NCBI GenBank assembly: GCA_020832345.1
Contig: JAFIEY010000073.1
Location: 1 to 55,824 of the forward strand
DNA length: 55,824 nucleotides
Direction of reading: 5' to 3'
From: Cryomorphaceae bacterium
Lineage (GTDB): Bacteria > Bacteroidota > Bacteroidia > Flavobacteriales > Schleiferiaceae
Translations under genes and position numbers: made by a program
The notes under the pieces: model-generated
The model's database searches: none
What the model was told of the DNA's origin: nothing
What the model saw: the letters and a program-made list of their open reading frames with translations, nothing else
Part shown: piece after piece, positions 1 through 8,355 of the stretch
Layout: each line of letters opens with the position of its first letter
How positions within the stretch are numbered: position 1 is the first letter of the stretch

Positions 1-140
1 GTCCACTCTAAAAAGGATGATTTCAATCAAAATCGACGCGGAGGGGATTTTTGAACCGGAGCTAACCAGCTGTTAGTGAGGATTCAAAAATCTACCGACA
101 AGGAAGATTTTGGCAGAAAGGGACTTTTTAGAGCAGACTC
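1..140 (+). repeat. MITE-like intergenic repeat, copy 1
   Basis: First of four related non-coding elements in this window. The left end starts GTCCACTCTAAAAAGGATGA and the right end, read on the other strand, starts GAGTCTGCTCTAAAAAGTCC, so the termini form an imperfect inverted repeat. The interior holds a near-palindrome around CTAACCAGCTGTTAG. The left end may be cut by the window edge. It lies just downstream of the stop of the minus-strand barrel gene. No ORF of its own. Confidence 0.8.
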
Positions 141-162
141 ATAATTCTATCATCATGACTAT

Positions 163-747
163 TTATAACAAAAAATGCATTCCGATTTGCAATATCCCGT
201 AAGGCAAAAGTGGCACATAGGTATTGACAAAAGGTGCTTGCATCAAAACGGTATAGGACAGTTGAACCGAGAAACGATCATCCAACTGGTAATCGCCGCC
301 TAAGCTCAATCCAAATCCAATCTGTGGTCGCCCCAGTGATTTCTTCTTTTCATAATCCCCCTGATCGTTGAGTATAAATCGTCCTTCGTGGGGAAAGGCG
401 TGAATGTATCCGGCATTTAATGAACTGAAGGCCGAAATTTTTTGATTAAAATGGTAGTTGTACTGAAGCGAAGCCATTAGGGGAAGTGCCTGTTGGATAA
501 ACCGATGATTGAAATACCCGAGGTTTACATCAAACCAAAACGAATGGTGTTCTCGTTGTCTGAGCGCCCAACCATAACCAACCTCCACATACGGGCGATA
601 GACATCGGTCAGCAGTGTTTCCACACCACTAAAGGGAAGTGCGGCGCCAATGGTTCCCGTGCGAAGGTTTACCCTTTGGCTATAATCCTGTCCCAAACAA
701 GGCACAGCAAATACAAAAACAAAAATCCCAAATACAAATTTTTTCAT
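163..747 (-). CDS. Outer-membrane beta-barrel protein, function unknown
   Basis: About 194 residues from the chosen start (MKKFVFGIFVFVFAVPCLGQ), which gives a clean signal peptide ending CLG|Q. Starts at 765 or further upstream are possible but would add a non-signal-like leader. The mature part alternates aromatic and polar residues (GYGWALRQREHHSFWFDVNL, LMASLQYNYHFNQKISAFSS) as in small 8- to 10-strand outer-membrane barrels, and ends with a hydrophobic strand (YGILQIGMHFLL). The cysteine in the signal region does not form a convincing lipobox. It stands alone, divergent from the epimerase gene at 911, and a repeat element lies 3' of it. The barrel fold is inferred from composition; no specific function is recognised. 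Confidence 0.75.
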   Translation of the reverse strand: MKKFVFGIFVFVFAVPCLGQDYSQRVNLRTGTIGAALPFSGVETLLTDVYRPYVEVGYGWALRQREHHSFWFDVNLGYFNHRFIQQALPLMASLQYNYHFNQKISAFSSLNAGYIHAFPHEGRFILNDQGDYEKKKSLGRPQIGFGLSLGGDYQLDDRFSVQLSYTVLMQAPFVNTYVPLLPYGILQIGMHFLL

Positions 748-910
748 AAGTATATTTTTTTTCATTGGAGTAATAGCATGCATCAACCCATCAGAGAAAG
801 ACAATTTATCGATCTTGCAGGTGTGGAAGTTTTTCTCATGTGGACTCAAACATAAAAATTGTTATTGACGGGTAAAAATACAACCCCAATTAGTATTTTC
901 GCCATAGTGT

Positions 911-1864
911 ATGAAGCATATATGGATTTTAGGAGCAAGTGGTTATGTAGGGAGCGCGCTCACTCGCTACCTTATTGATCTTCAATTAGATCAAACTGTA
1001 ATCACCACTGTTGTTCATCAGAATATTCCCTTTAAAACCCTCGAAAACACCAATCTTATTGTAAGTGATTTGTCGAACCTCGATCCGATTTGGCTCCATC
1101 GCTTTCCTCCCGATGTGATTTTCCACTGTGCGCGAATGGCCGGCAAAACGGATGCTGGAAGGATTAGGGCTTCTATTACCGGAGAAAAAGCCAATTTAAG
1201 ACTGAGGGAATTGTTGTTTAAACTGGAAAATAAACCCGTCGTCGTGTATTGCAGCGGCACTTTGATGTACGGAAACTCAAAAGATCCCGTGACAGAAGAT
1301 GCGCCCATACAGCCCATTTCTTATGCAAAACACTACCACAGGGCTGAGCTACCCTGGGTGAATCCGGCTCGTCCGGGTGAGGATATAAGGATGTCGCGAC
1401 CGGCGTGGATCTTGGGTCCGGATTCTTGGTTTTATCACTTTTTCTACCTGCCGGCAATTCAAAACGGAAAAGTTCCGTATTACGGCGATGGGCGTCAACT
1501 CATGTCCCTACTCCACGTAAATGATTGCGGTGCCATGCTGTATCACACCTTTAAATACGGTGTCAAAAACGAGGATTATAACCTCTACACCCATCCGCCC
1601 ATTTCGCAAAAAGCTTTTTCTCAATTGGTGGCAAAAATGCTCGATTGTCGAGTAGAAGAAATAAGTACAGCACAAACCATAAAACGATACGGAAAGACCG
1701 TTGCGGAAGCACTCACTTCCAACATCCCTTGCACCACCAAACATCCAGATTGGCATGCCCGATACCAACCCTTGCATCTAAATCTGGAATCTATGATTGG
1801 AGAGGTGATTCAGCATCTCGATGCGAAAAAACATAAAGCGCGTATTCGCCAAACCCCCGCATAA
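911..1864 (+). CDS. NAD-dependent epimerase/dehydratase (extended SDR) with unusual active site
   Basis: 317 residues. The N-terminal Rossmann motif LGASGYVGSALT (about residues 7-18) and the SGTLMYGN strand identify an extended short-chain dehydrogenase of the nucleotide-sugar epimerase/dehydratase type. A late HVNDCG motif also fits the family. Where the family has a Y-x3-K catalytic pair the sequence reads PISYAKHYHRAE: the Tyr and the Glu at +8 align, but the position expected to be Lys is Tyr. The protein may therefore be inactive, or the reaction may be altered. It faces a minus-strand polysaccharide gene run and overlaps the convergent methyltransferase by 74 bp, which suggests a role in surface glycan synthesis. 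The substrate cannot be told. Confidence 0.85.
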   Translation: MKHIWILGASGYVGSALTRYLIDLQLDQTVITTVVHQNIPFKTLENTNLIVSDLSNLDPIWLHRFPPDVIFHCARMAGKTDAGRIRASITGEKANLRLRELLFKLENKPVVVYCSGTLMYGNSKDPVTEDAPIQPISYAKHYHRAELPWVNPARPGEDIRMSRPAWILGPDSWFYHFFYLPAIQNGKVPYYGDGRQLMSLLHVNDCGAMLYHTFKYGVKNEDYNLYTHPPISQKAFSQLVAKMLDCRVEEISTAQTIKRYGKTVAEALTSNIPCTTKHPDWHARYQPLHLNLESMIGEVIQHLDAKKHKARIRQTPA

Positions 1865-2615
1865 AACCCGATCCTATTCGGTCATCGATTTTCCAAAGTA
1901 AGTTCAGCAACCGTTTGGGCATTTTCTGATGCAACCTATGGTAGTACCAGGCCGGATAAAAAATGCTGTAACCCCGAATGGTTTCGCAACGAAAATCTGA
2001 AAATATTTTCACAATTTCCTTAGTCGAATAACAGGTGCTGGCCAAGTGTTTGGTGGGAGAATAACCACCCCAAACCGGCTTGAGTCGAGCAAAAGCACTT
2101 TTTGGTTTCAACTTCAGCAATTCGATTCCCATTCCCGCCAAGTACCACTTATTCACAAAAGTCAACACCATTTTCCCTTGGGGCAAAAGCAATCGCTTTA
2201 AACAGTCGGCCACAATATTTAAATCTGCCACGGTATTTAACGCACCAAAAAACACATAAATCAAATCGAACTTCTGATTGGGGAAAATTCGAGAAACATC
2301 CTCTACACTTCCCTGTGCAACTTTGGCATTTCGGAGTCCTGCATCGGCAATTTTATCCTGTGCCAAGCGCACCATCTCTCCGGAAATATCCACCCCATAA
2401 ACTTCCGTTTCCGGTAAAATGCGGGCAAAATTCATCAAATCAAAACCGGGTCCAAAGCCAATCTCTAGCATCTTTTTGGCGGGAATTCGCTTTACCGTTT
2501 CCCGAAACGATTGTCTAATTCTCTGTAGCACCGCATTTTGCCAATACCGAAATTCAAAATCGGTCGCATCTTCGTCATAATAAGATTCAACCTTTTTATA
2601 GTAGTTTGTTTCCAT
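1791..2615 (-). CDS. Class I SAM-dependent methyltransferase
   Basis: 274 residues. SAM-binding motif I is MLEIGFGPGFDL (about residues 49-60), followed by an acidic residue at the end of strand 2 (VYGVDISGEM) and motif IV-like FDLIYVFFGALN. These place it in the small-molecule methyltransferase (Methyltransf_11/25) group. Its start overlaps the end of the upstream O-antigen polymerase-like gene by 20 bp on the same strand, so the two are probably cotranscribed and translationally coupled. Context suggests methylation of a sugar or lipid in surface polysaccharide synthesis, but the acceptor is not visible. Its 3' end overlaps the convergent SDR gene. Confidence 0.88.
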   Translation of the reverse strand: METNYYKKVESYYDEDATDFEFRYWQNAVLQRIRQSFRETVKRIPAKKMLEIGFGPGFDLMNFARILPETEVYGVDISGEMVRLAQDKIADAGLRNAKVAQGSVEDVSRIFPNQKFDLIYVFFGALNTVADLNIVADCLKRLLLPQGKMVLTFVNKWYLAGMGIELLKLKPKSAFARLKPVWGGYSPTKHLASTCYSTKEIVKIFSDFRCETIRGYSIFYPAWYYHRLHQKMPKRLLNLLWKIDDRIGSGFMRGFGEYALYVFSHRDAESPLQS

Positions 2616-4032
2616 TTTCTATCGACTTTTTATTTCCTGAAAACTCAACCACTGCGCCCATCGACCAAAACAAAAAGGCAAAAGCGTCGGTATTGAGGAA
2701 ATTATTGAATTGCATGTGAAAGTAATAGGTAGCCAAGGCCAGGGCTGCACCTATCATAATAGGTGAGCATTTCCGTCTAATGGCGAGGTAAGCCCATCGC
2801 ATCAAAAGTAACACAAACAAAAGTGTTGTGGGCCAACCATTTTCAGACAATTGCAACAACAGCTCAGAATGCGCACTACCACCTGAACCCGGTGGCGGAT
2901 GGTCGGGATTGGTCACCGTTAACCGATTTTCCAAGGATTTTTCCTGAAAGGGAATATAAGTAAATTGATAAGTGCCAGGGCCGAATCCCACATGGGGTTT
3001 TTCTTTAAACATCCGAAGTGCAGAAACCCAGCGATTGAGTCGCTCGATATTGCTCGCCTCATTTTTGATATTGGTCACGGATTTTGTTCGCTCAACTAAA
3101 GAAAGTGAAGCATCGCGGGAGGACAAATTTGTTTGCTCAAAACTCTTTTGAATGTCGTCCCGCATGAACCAAACGACCAAAGCTAAAAGCAGCAACAAAA
3201 CCGGAGTTGCTTTGCGAATAAGGGGGAAGTGAAAAAAAAGCGCCAATGGGAACATTATCAATAAACTCAAAATGGAAGCTCTGCTACCACTTAGAAAAAC
3301 GGCTAAGGTGGCCACTAAAAATGCAATCCATGCCAACTTATTCTGTCTTACTGAACCGAGAAAAAATCCCGCCAACATGGCTGCGCATGCCCCAAATATG
3401 GTGTGATCATTATAAAAAGGATGGAAAATTCCGGATAGCGTAACGGGATTAAATCCAAATTGATAATATCGAAAAAAGCCCCAAACCATCACGGGTAAAA
3501 AGCCCAGCAAATACAAGGTTATCCATTTTTTAAAGTCATTTCTTTGAGCTAGAAAAAAAATGACCCCATAAAAAAACAGAAACACATACGCCGAATTTAT
3601 CATGGTAAACTTTGCAGATACCCCTGGCATATCGGAGAAAATCAGTGGAAGGGTAAAACTTGAAATCCATAATGCCGGTAATGGGTATTGCACCAATACA
3701 CGTTTCCAAACAGATGGTGGATGCATTATAATCAGCATTATACACAAAGTTCCAATGATGTATTCTGAAGGCAAAAAGATTGTACTCGAACGCCCCAAAT
3801 CAAATTGTATAGACCATGGAAGCACAAAAACCAAAAGAGAAAAAAACACCCCATGCATTTTCTCTTTTACAAGTATGATTGCACATAAAATCATCGTCAA
3901 AAATAAAAACCCCCAAAACCATTGGGGGGTTATGGTAGCCAAACCAATTAAGGCAAAAACAATTAAAACGGATAAAAGGTGTTTTTGCATCAACTGTTTA
4001 AGTTTATTGAATGATATAAATTGGTCTCCCAA
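2596..4032 (-). CDS. O-antigen ligase/polymerase-like (Wzy_C) membrane protein
   Basis: 478 residues with about ten to twelve hydrophobic segments spread along the chain (for example LSVLIVFALIGLATITPQWF and IIGTLCIMLIIM). A long periplasmic loop contains ERLNRWVSALRMFKEKPHVG, FGPGTYQF and a later HSELLLQLSENGW, the hallmark of the Wzy_C / O-antigen ligase family (WaaL, Wzy). These enzymes join or polymerise lipid-linked oligosaccharides at the outer face of the inner membrane. The gene starts 12 bp after the Wzz-like gene and overlaps the methyltransferase, so it is in one operon. Whether it acts as ligase or polymerase cannot be decided from sequence. A later Met at 3990 is an alternative start. 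Confidence 0.85.
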   Translation of the reverse strand: MGDQFISFNKLKQLMQKHLLSVLIVFALIGLATITPQWFWGFLFLTMILCAIILVKEKMHGVFFSLLVFVLPWSIQFDLGRSSTIFLPSEYIIGTLCIMLIIMHPPSVWKRVLVQYPLPALWISSFTLPLIFSDMPGVSAKFTMINSAYVFLFFYGVIFFLAQRNDFKKWITLYLLGFLPVMVWGFFRYYQFGFNPVTLSGIFHPFYNDHTIFGACAAMLAGFFLGSVRQNKLAWIAFLVATLAVFLSGSRASILSLLIMFPLALFFHFPLIRKATPVLLLLLALVVWFMRDDIQKSFEQTNLSSRDASLSLVERTKSVTNIKNEASNIERLNRWVSALRMFKEKPHVGFGPGTYQFTYIPFQEKSLENRLTVTNPDHPPPGSGGSAHSELLLQLSENGWPTTLLFVLLLMRWAYLAIRRKCSPIMIGAALALATYYFHMQFNNFLNTDAFAFLFWSMGAVVEFSGNKKSIENGNKLL

Positions 4033-4044
4033 ATAAAGTCCAAG

Positions 4045-4812
4045 TTATTTTTCAAATATCAAGCGGGCAGCGTACTGAACCAAAAAAGATAGGGCAAAGG
4101 CAGCCAAAGCCAAAAGATACCCGGGCGTAAGGGCACTTTCTGCCGGCAATGAAGCTGCACTTATCACATAAGCTCTGGGGACTGGCGCTTCAAGGATCAT
4201 TTCTAATCTGCGAAGTTGGGTATGATATTTCGCCAATTCATTTACTGCTGTTCCGTAAAGCGTTTCAATCTTAAAGGTATAGGCGTCTTCTGTTTTGTTG
4301 CTTTTGAGTTTATTTTGAAATTTGGGCAAGGATCTCAAAGAGTCAAGTTCAATCTGGAAACGGTTAACTTCAATTTCCTTTTCCCGATAGAGGTTTTGGG
4401 TGAAAGTAAAGGTTTGTAATCGATTTTCCCGCATCATCGATTGTTTTAAAGAGTCGCCAAATAGAACAAAAGCATTGGCAATCTCTACCAAAACAGAATC
4501 TTCCCCTCCAACCACTTCTACCTGAACGGCACCATATCGCGTTCGATCAACAGAAAATGAAAATTCTATATTGGGAAACTTCTTTTGAATGACTTTGAGT
4601 AAAACCGGGGACTTGAGCAATTGAATATGCGCATCGATTTCTGCGCCACCCGCAAAACCAACCCCACCCTGCTCCATCTGCTTTTCAAGAACAGTAAGCG
4701 GCACAAAGAAATCCGTACGTACAATATATTTTTCATCCCGAAAAAGGGAAATGACAAAGACAATGGCTGCCAAAGCCAAAGAAATAATTATTGAAAGTCG
4801 GAAGTTATGCAT
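4045..4812 (-). CDS. Wzz-like polysaccharide chain-length determinant
   Basis: 255 residues with a membrane segment at each end (LSIIISLALAAIVFVISLF near residues 6-24 and LLALAAFALSFLVQYAARLI near the C terminus) and a long periplasmic helical middle. A hydrophobic/proline-bearing stretch (ASLPAESALTPGYLLALAAF) leads into the second TM, as in Wzz/Wze-type co-polymerases. The tyrosine-kinase domain present in Wzc proteins is absent, so this is the short type. It would set polysaccharide chain length together with the Wzy-like neighbour, whose start is 12 bp downstream. Upstream, the nucleotidyltransferase gene begins the run. Confidence 0.8.
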   Translation of the reverse strand: MHNFRLSIIISLALAAIVFVISLFRDEKYIVRTDFFVPLTVLEKQMEQGGVGFAGGAEIDAHIQLLKSPVLLKVIQKKFPNIEFSFSVDRTRYGAVQVEVVGGEDSVLVEIANAFVLFGDSLKQSMMRENRLQTFTFTQNLYREKEIEVNRFQIELDSLRSLPKFQNKLKSNKTEDAYTFKIETLYGTAVNELAKYHTQLRRLEMILEAPVPRAYVISAASLPAESALTPGYLLALAAFALSFLVQYAARLIFEK

Positions 4813-4834
4813 AAAATCAGGAGTTTAAAGTAAT

Positions 4835-5701
4835 CTATATTCCAAATGACTCAAATTGAAATTGCCGATAATGCTGCAACAATTTTTCTTCCGGACTATC
4901 TGGAAAGTGGGCTGCGGTTCGTTCATCTAAATAAAAGTTTGGATTATGTCCGTAAACTTTTAGCGTGTGTTTTTGGTAAATTTGAAAAACTAGTCGCTCA
5001 ATCGCATCCGCCATAGCATTTCTATATAATCCTGAAACCTTGAGCGGGTTGAACCTCATAGATTTGTTCTGAGCAGATTCAAAACGGTAAAAGTTTGGCA
5101 AAAAATCATCTACCCACGAATTTTCAAAAATTAATTCATGCAACAACCCTCGATTATAAACGGGGATAAGTGAAGCTATTTCAGTTGCGATATAAATATT
5201 GTGTTTTGTCATTTTTAAATCGTCCGCAGACTTGTAAAAATTGATGCAAAAGTATTTTTTGGAATTAAGCAGAAACACCTTTTTGAAAATCATCAATAAA
5301 AATCGGGTTACCCATAACCTTCCCGGCGAAGTAATTACAAAAAAATCAATATCGTCTGAGGAATCCTTTACGCCCATTTTCGAGACCGATCCGGAAATAT
5401 AAACCCCCCTAACATAGGGAAATAGGGCGATCAAACGTCCTACCAATTTTCCTATTATCAACTTGCGCTGATTGAGCTTTTCATTACCGCTTCGCAAATA
5501 AAGGTGTTCTTCTTGCAATCCATACCGCTTTCCATCAGAAAATATGACACCTTTGCCAACCATGTTATCTAAAGCAATAGATAAATCCTTTTCCCCAATG
5601 GATACCCCTAAATATTTGTGCAGCTCTTCACGACAAAGCGGGTGCTGAAAAAAACTAAAGTAATTTAAACACTTTAAAATATGATGGTAATATTCTCCCA
5701 T
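4835..5701 (-). CDS. Nucleotidyltransferase-fold protein with N-terminal winged-helix-like domain
   Basis: About 288 residues from the Met at 5701 (MGEYYHHILK). A longer reading to 5881 would add a Cys/Phe-rich leader that looks untranslated. Residues 1-70 resemble a small winged-helix module (REELHKYLGV, LDNMVGKGVIFSDGKRYGL). Residues 100-120 carry the nucleotidyltransferase signature GS-x(10)-DDID (GSVSKMGVKDSSDDIDFFV), with the metal-binding Asp pair near 117 and 119. The rest is unassigned. It is the first gene of the nucleotidyltransferase, Wzz, Wzy, methyltransferase run (22 bp to the next gene). Known NTase proteins of this sort transfer a nucleotide to a sugar, antibiotic or protein; the substrate here is unknown. 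A GTTAC-atTT-GTAAC inverted repeat lies about 25 bp upstream. Confidence 0.75.
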   Translation of the reverse strand: MGEYYHHILKCLNYFSFFQHPLCREELHKYLGVSIGEKDLSIALDNMVGKGVIFSDGKRYGLQEEHLYLRSGNEKLNQRKLIIGKLVGRLIALFPYVRGVYISGSVSKMGVKDSSDDIDFFVITSPGRLWVTRFLLMIFKKVFLLNSKKYFCINFYKSADDLKMTKHNIYIATEIASLIPVYNRGLLHELIFENSWVDDFLPNFYRFESAQNKSMRFNPLKVSGLYRNAMADAIERLVFQIYQKHTLKVYGHNPNFYLDERTAAHFPDSPEEKLLQHYRQFQFESFGI

Positions 5702-5725
5702 ATTTTTTGAAAAAAATTTAATGTT

Positions 5726-5739
5726 GTTACATTTGTAAC
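5726..5739. promoter_or_regulatory. Short inverted repeat upstream of the polysaccharide operon
   Basis: GTTACatttGTAAC, a perfect 5 bp inverted repeat with a 4 bp spacer, about 25 bp upstream of the nucleotidyltransferase start. It might be an operator or simply chance in AT-rich DNA. Confidence 0.3.
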
Positions 5740-5958
5740 CAAGTTTACCAATAGTGGAACGAATTTCAAGCATAAAGTGTTTATCAACAATAAACAATCC
5801 ATTAAAAAAACACCCAAAACACTGATTACACGAAACATAAATCACAAATATATAATGCCATTTTGAATTACACACAACCAAATATCAGCAGGGCATGTTA
5901 TAATTAAAAATCTTTATCGTTACTTTGCACCCGCAATTTTTGAATAATATCTCCATCC

Positions 5959-8352
5959 ATGGCCAAAAATCTCGTTATCGTTGAGTCTCCCGCAAAAGCC
6001 AAAACCATTGAAAAATTCTTAGGAAAGGATTTTAAAGTTACTTCCAGTTACGGGCATATCAGAGACTTAGTTTCTAAGGAACTAGGTGTTGATATAGAAA
6101 AAGATTTTCATCCCAATTACGTCATTCCAAACGACAAAAAAGAAAAAGTCAAAGAGCTAAAAAAACTTGCAAAGGCAGCAGAAACCATTTGGCTCGCTTC
6201 GGATGAGGATCGCGAAGGAGAGGCCATCGCCTGGCATTTGGCAGAGACCCTAAACTTGCCACACGACACAACCAAAAGGATTGTTTTTCACGAAATCACC
6301 AAAACTGCCATTGAAAAGGCCATAAAAAATCCGCGCATTATTGATGCGAATTTGGTCAATGCGCAACAAGCACGACGAATTCTCGACCGTTTGGTAGGTT
6401 ATGAACTTTCGCCCGTATTGTGGAAAAAAGTAAAACCGGGATTGTCCGCAGGCCGCGTGCAAAGTGTAGCCGTCCGCTTAATTGTGGAAAGAGAACGTCA
6501 AATCCAAAGTTTTGATTCTAAAAACTACTTCCGGGTTACCGGTACTTTTTTAACCGACGCCAATCAGCCTTTTTCAGCGGAGCTAAATAAAAGGTTAGAA
6601 AACAAAGAGGAAAGTCAAGCTTTTTTACAAAGTCTGAAAGGTGCAAAACTCAAAATAGACGACTTGCAAAAAAAGCCGGCAAAAAAATCCCCGGCACCGC
6701 CTTTTACCACTTCTACTTTGCAACAGGAAGCCGCGCGAAAACTGGGCTATCCCGTTAGCATGACCATGAGTGTTGCCCAAAGACTATACGAAGCAGGACA
6801 CATCACTTATATGCGTACCGATAGCGTCAACCTCAGCAATGACGCCATGACAGCGGCAGCAGCTGAAATCACCAAAGAATACAGCAAAGAATACGTCGAA
6901 AACCGGCGCTATGCCACCAAAAATAAAGGTGCTCAAGAAGCCCACGAAGCCATTCGTCCGACCTATATGGACAAAAAAATTGCGGGCGCCGATGACCAGC
7001 AAAAACGTTTATACGATTTGATTCGCAAGCGCACCCTAGCCTCACAAATGGCCGATGCACAACTCGAACGAACCACAGCGACCATTAACACACCCGACAA
7101 TAATCTCAACTTTGTCGCCAAAGGTGAAATCATTAAATTTGAAGGATTCCTCAAGGTGTATCTCGAAGGACGCGACGACGATGATGAAGACGAAAACACC
7201 TCCGGTATGTTGCCCGCCATGCGCGTAAACATGCCACTCGATATTTCTGAAATTCATGCTACGGAGCGATTTACCAAAGCGCCCGCGCGATATACCGAAG
7301 CGAGTTTGGTGAAAAAACTTGAAGAATTGGGCATCGGAAGACCATCCACCTATGCGCCTACCATTTCCACCATTATTAAAAGGGAATACGTTCACAAACC
7401 CGAACGCGAAGGAGTTAAACGCCAATATTTGCAAATTGCTCTCGACAACAAAGGCGAAATCAGTAGCGCAAACCTCTCAGAAAATACCGGAGCCGAAAGA
7501 GGAAAATTAGCACCTACCGACATTGGCATGGTGGTGAATGACTTTTTGGTGGAACACTTTAATGAAGTATTGGACTTCCACTTTACCGCCGCAGTAGAAG
7601 AAGAATTTGATAAAATTGCCGAAGGTCAGAAAGACTGGGTGGAAATGCTAAAGAAGTTTTACAGTGACTTCCATCCCAAAATAGACGATACCCTGGAAAA
7701 TGCAGAACGAGCAAAGGGTGAACGACTTTTAGGTCAGGATCCAAAAACCGGTAAAAACATCTATGCGCGAATCGGAAGGTACGGCGCTATGGTGCAAAAA
7801 GGTGAAGCGGAGGATGAGGAAAAACCGACATTTGCAAGCCTTCGCCCCGGTCAGTCCATCGATACCTTAACATACGAAGAGGCGCTGGATTTGTTCAAAC
7901 TTCCACGGGAGCTCGGCGAATACGAAGGGAAAATGCTCAAGGCCAATGTAGGCAGATTTGGACCCTACGTACAATGGGGCGGCACTTTTGCCAGCATCAA
8001 AGCGGCAGATGGCGACGATCCCATGACCATTGAATTTGACCGGGCTGTAGAAATTTTGGAAGCGAAACGACAAGCCGACCGGGAAAAATTCATCGCGTCA
8101 TTTGACGACCAAGAACCTACCATAGAAATACTCAAAGGCAGATGGGGGCCATATATCAAGGTTGGAAAAAACAATGTAAAAATTCCCAAAGACGTAGATC
8201 CGCTCACCCTCACGAGAAAAGATTGCGAGGAAATCATCAAAAATGCACCCGCCAAAAAAGGTGGACGAGCAGGTGGCAAAAAGACAGCCGCTAAAAAAAC
8301 AACCACCCGAAAAAAGGCGACGACCAAAAAAACATCCGCAAAAAAGAAATAG
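5959..8352 (+). CDS. topA: DNA topoisomerase I
   Basis: 797 residues, type IA topoisomerase that relaxes negative supercoils. The Toprim start LVIVESPAKAKTIEKFLG (residues 5-22) and the acidic DEDREGEAIAWHL motif (about 83-95) are intact. The catalytic tyrosine is in HITYMRTDSVNLS (Tyr284). After the core, repeated Topo_C modules (GRYGAMVQKG, GRFGPYVQWG, GRWGPYIKVG) replace the zinc fingers of the E. coli enzyme. The tail is Lys/Thr/Ala-rich (about 767-797) and should bind DNA non-specifically. A weak promoter-like TTACTTTG lies at 5920-5927. The next gene starts immediately after the stop, so the two are likely cotranscribed. Confidence 0.98.
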   Translation: MAKNLVIVESPAKAKTIEKFLGKDFKVTSSYGHIRDLVSKELGVDIEKDFHPNYVIPNDKKEKVKELKKLAKAAETIWLASDEDREGEAIAWHLAETLNLPHDTTKRIVFHEITKTAIEKAIKNPRIIDANLVNAQQARRILDRLVGYELSPVLWKKVKPGLSAGRVQSVAVRLIVERERQIQSFDSKNYFRVTGTFLTDANQPFSAELNKRLENKEESQAFLQSLKGAKLKIDDLQKKPAKKSPAPPFTTSTLQQEAARKLGYPVSMTMSVAQRLYEAGHITYMRTDSVNLSNDAMTAAAAEITKEYSKEYVENRRYATKNKGAQEAHEAIRPTYMDKKIAGADDQQKRLYDLIRKRTLASQMADAQLERTTATINTPDNNLNFVAKGEIIKFEGFLKVYLEGRDDDDEDENTSGMLPAMRVNMPLDISEIHATERFTKAPARYTEASLVKKLEELGIGRPSTYAPTISTIIKREYVHKPEREGVKRQYLQIALDNKGEISSANLSENTGAERGKLAPTDIGMVVNDFLVEHFNEVLDFHFTAAVEEEFDKIAEGQKDWVEMLKKFYSDFHPKIDDTLENAERAKGERLLGQDPKTGKNIYARIGRYGAMVQKGEAEDEEKPTFASLRPGQSIDTLTYEEALDLFKLPRELGEYEGKMLKANVGRFGPYVQWGGTFASIKAADGDDPMTIEFDRAVEILEAKRQADREKFIASFDDQEPTIEILKGRWGPYIKVGKNNVKIPKDVDPLTLTRKDCEEIIKNAPAKKGGRAGGKKTAAKKTTTRKKATTKKTSAKKK

Positions 8353-8355
8353 GTG

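Noticed and set aside
493-855. 120-codon plus-strand reading opposite the barrel gene
   Set aside because: Antisense to a gene with a clear signal peptide and barrel-like composition; no family features.
3602-4036. 144-codon plus-strand reading opposite the Wzy-like gene
   Set aside because: Antisense to a well-supported multi-TM protein; composition is that of a shadow frame.
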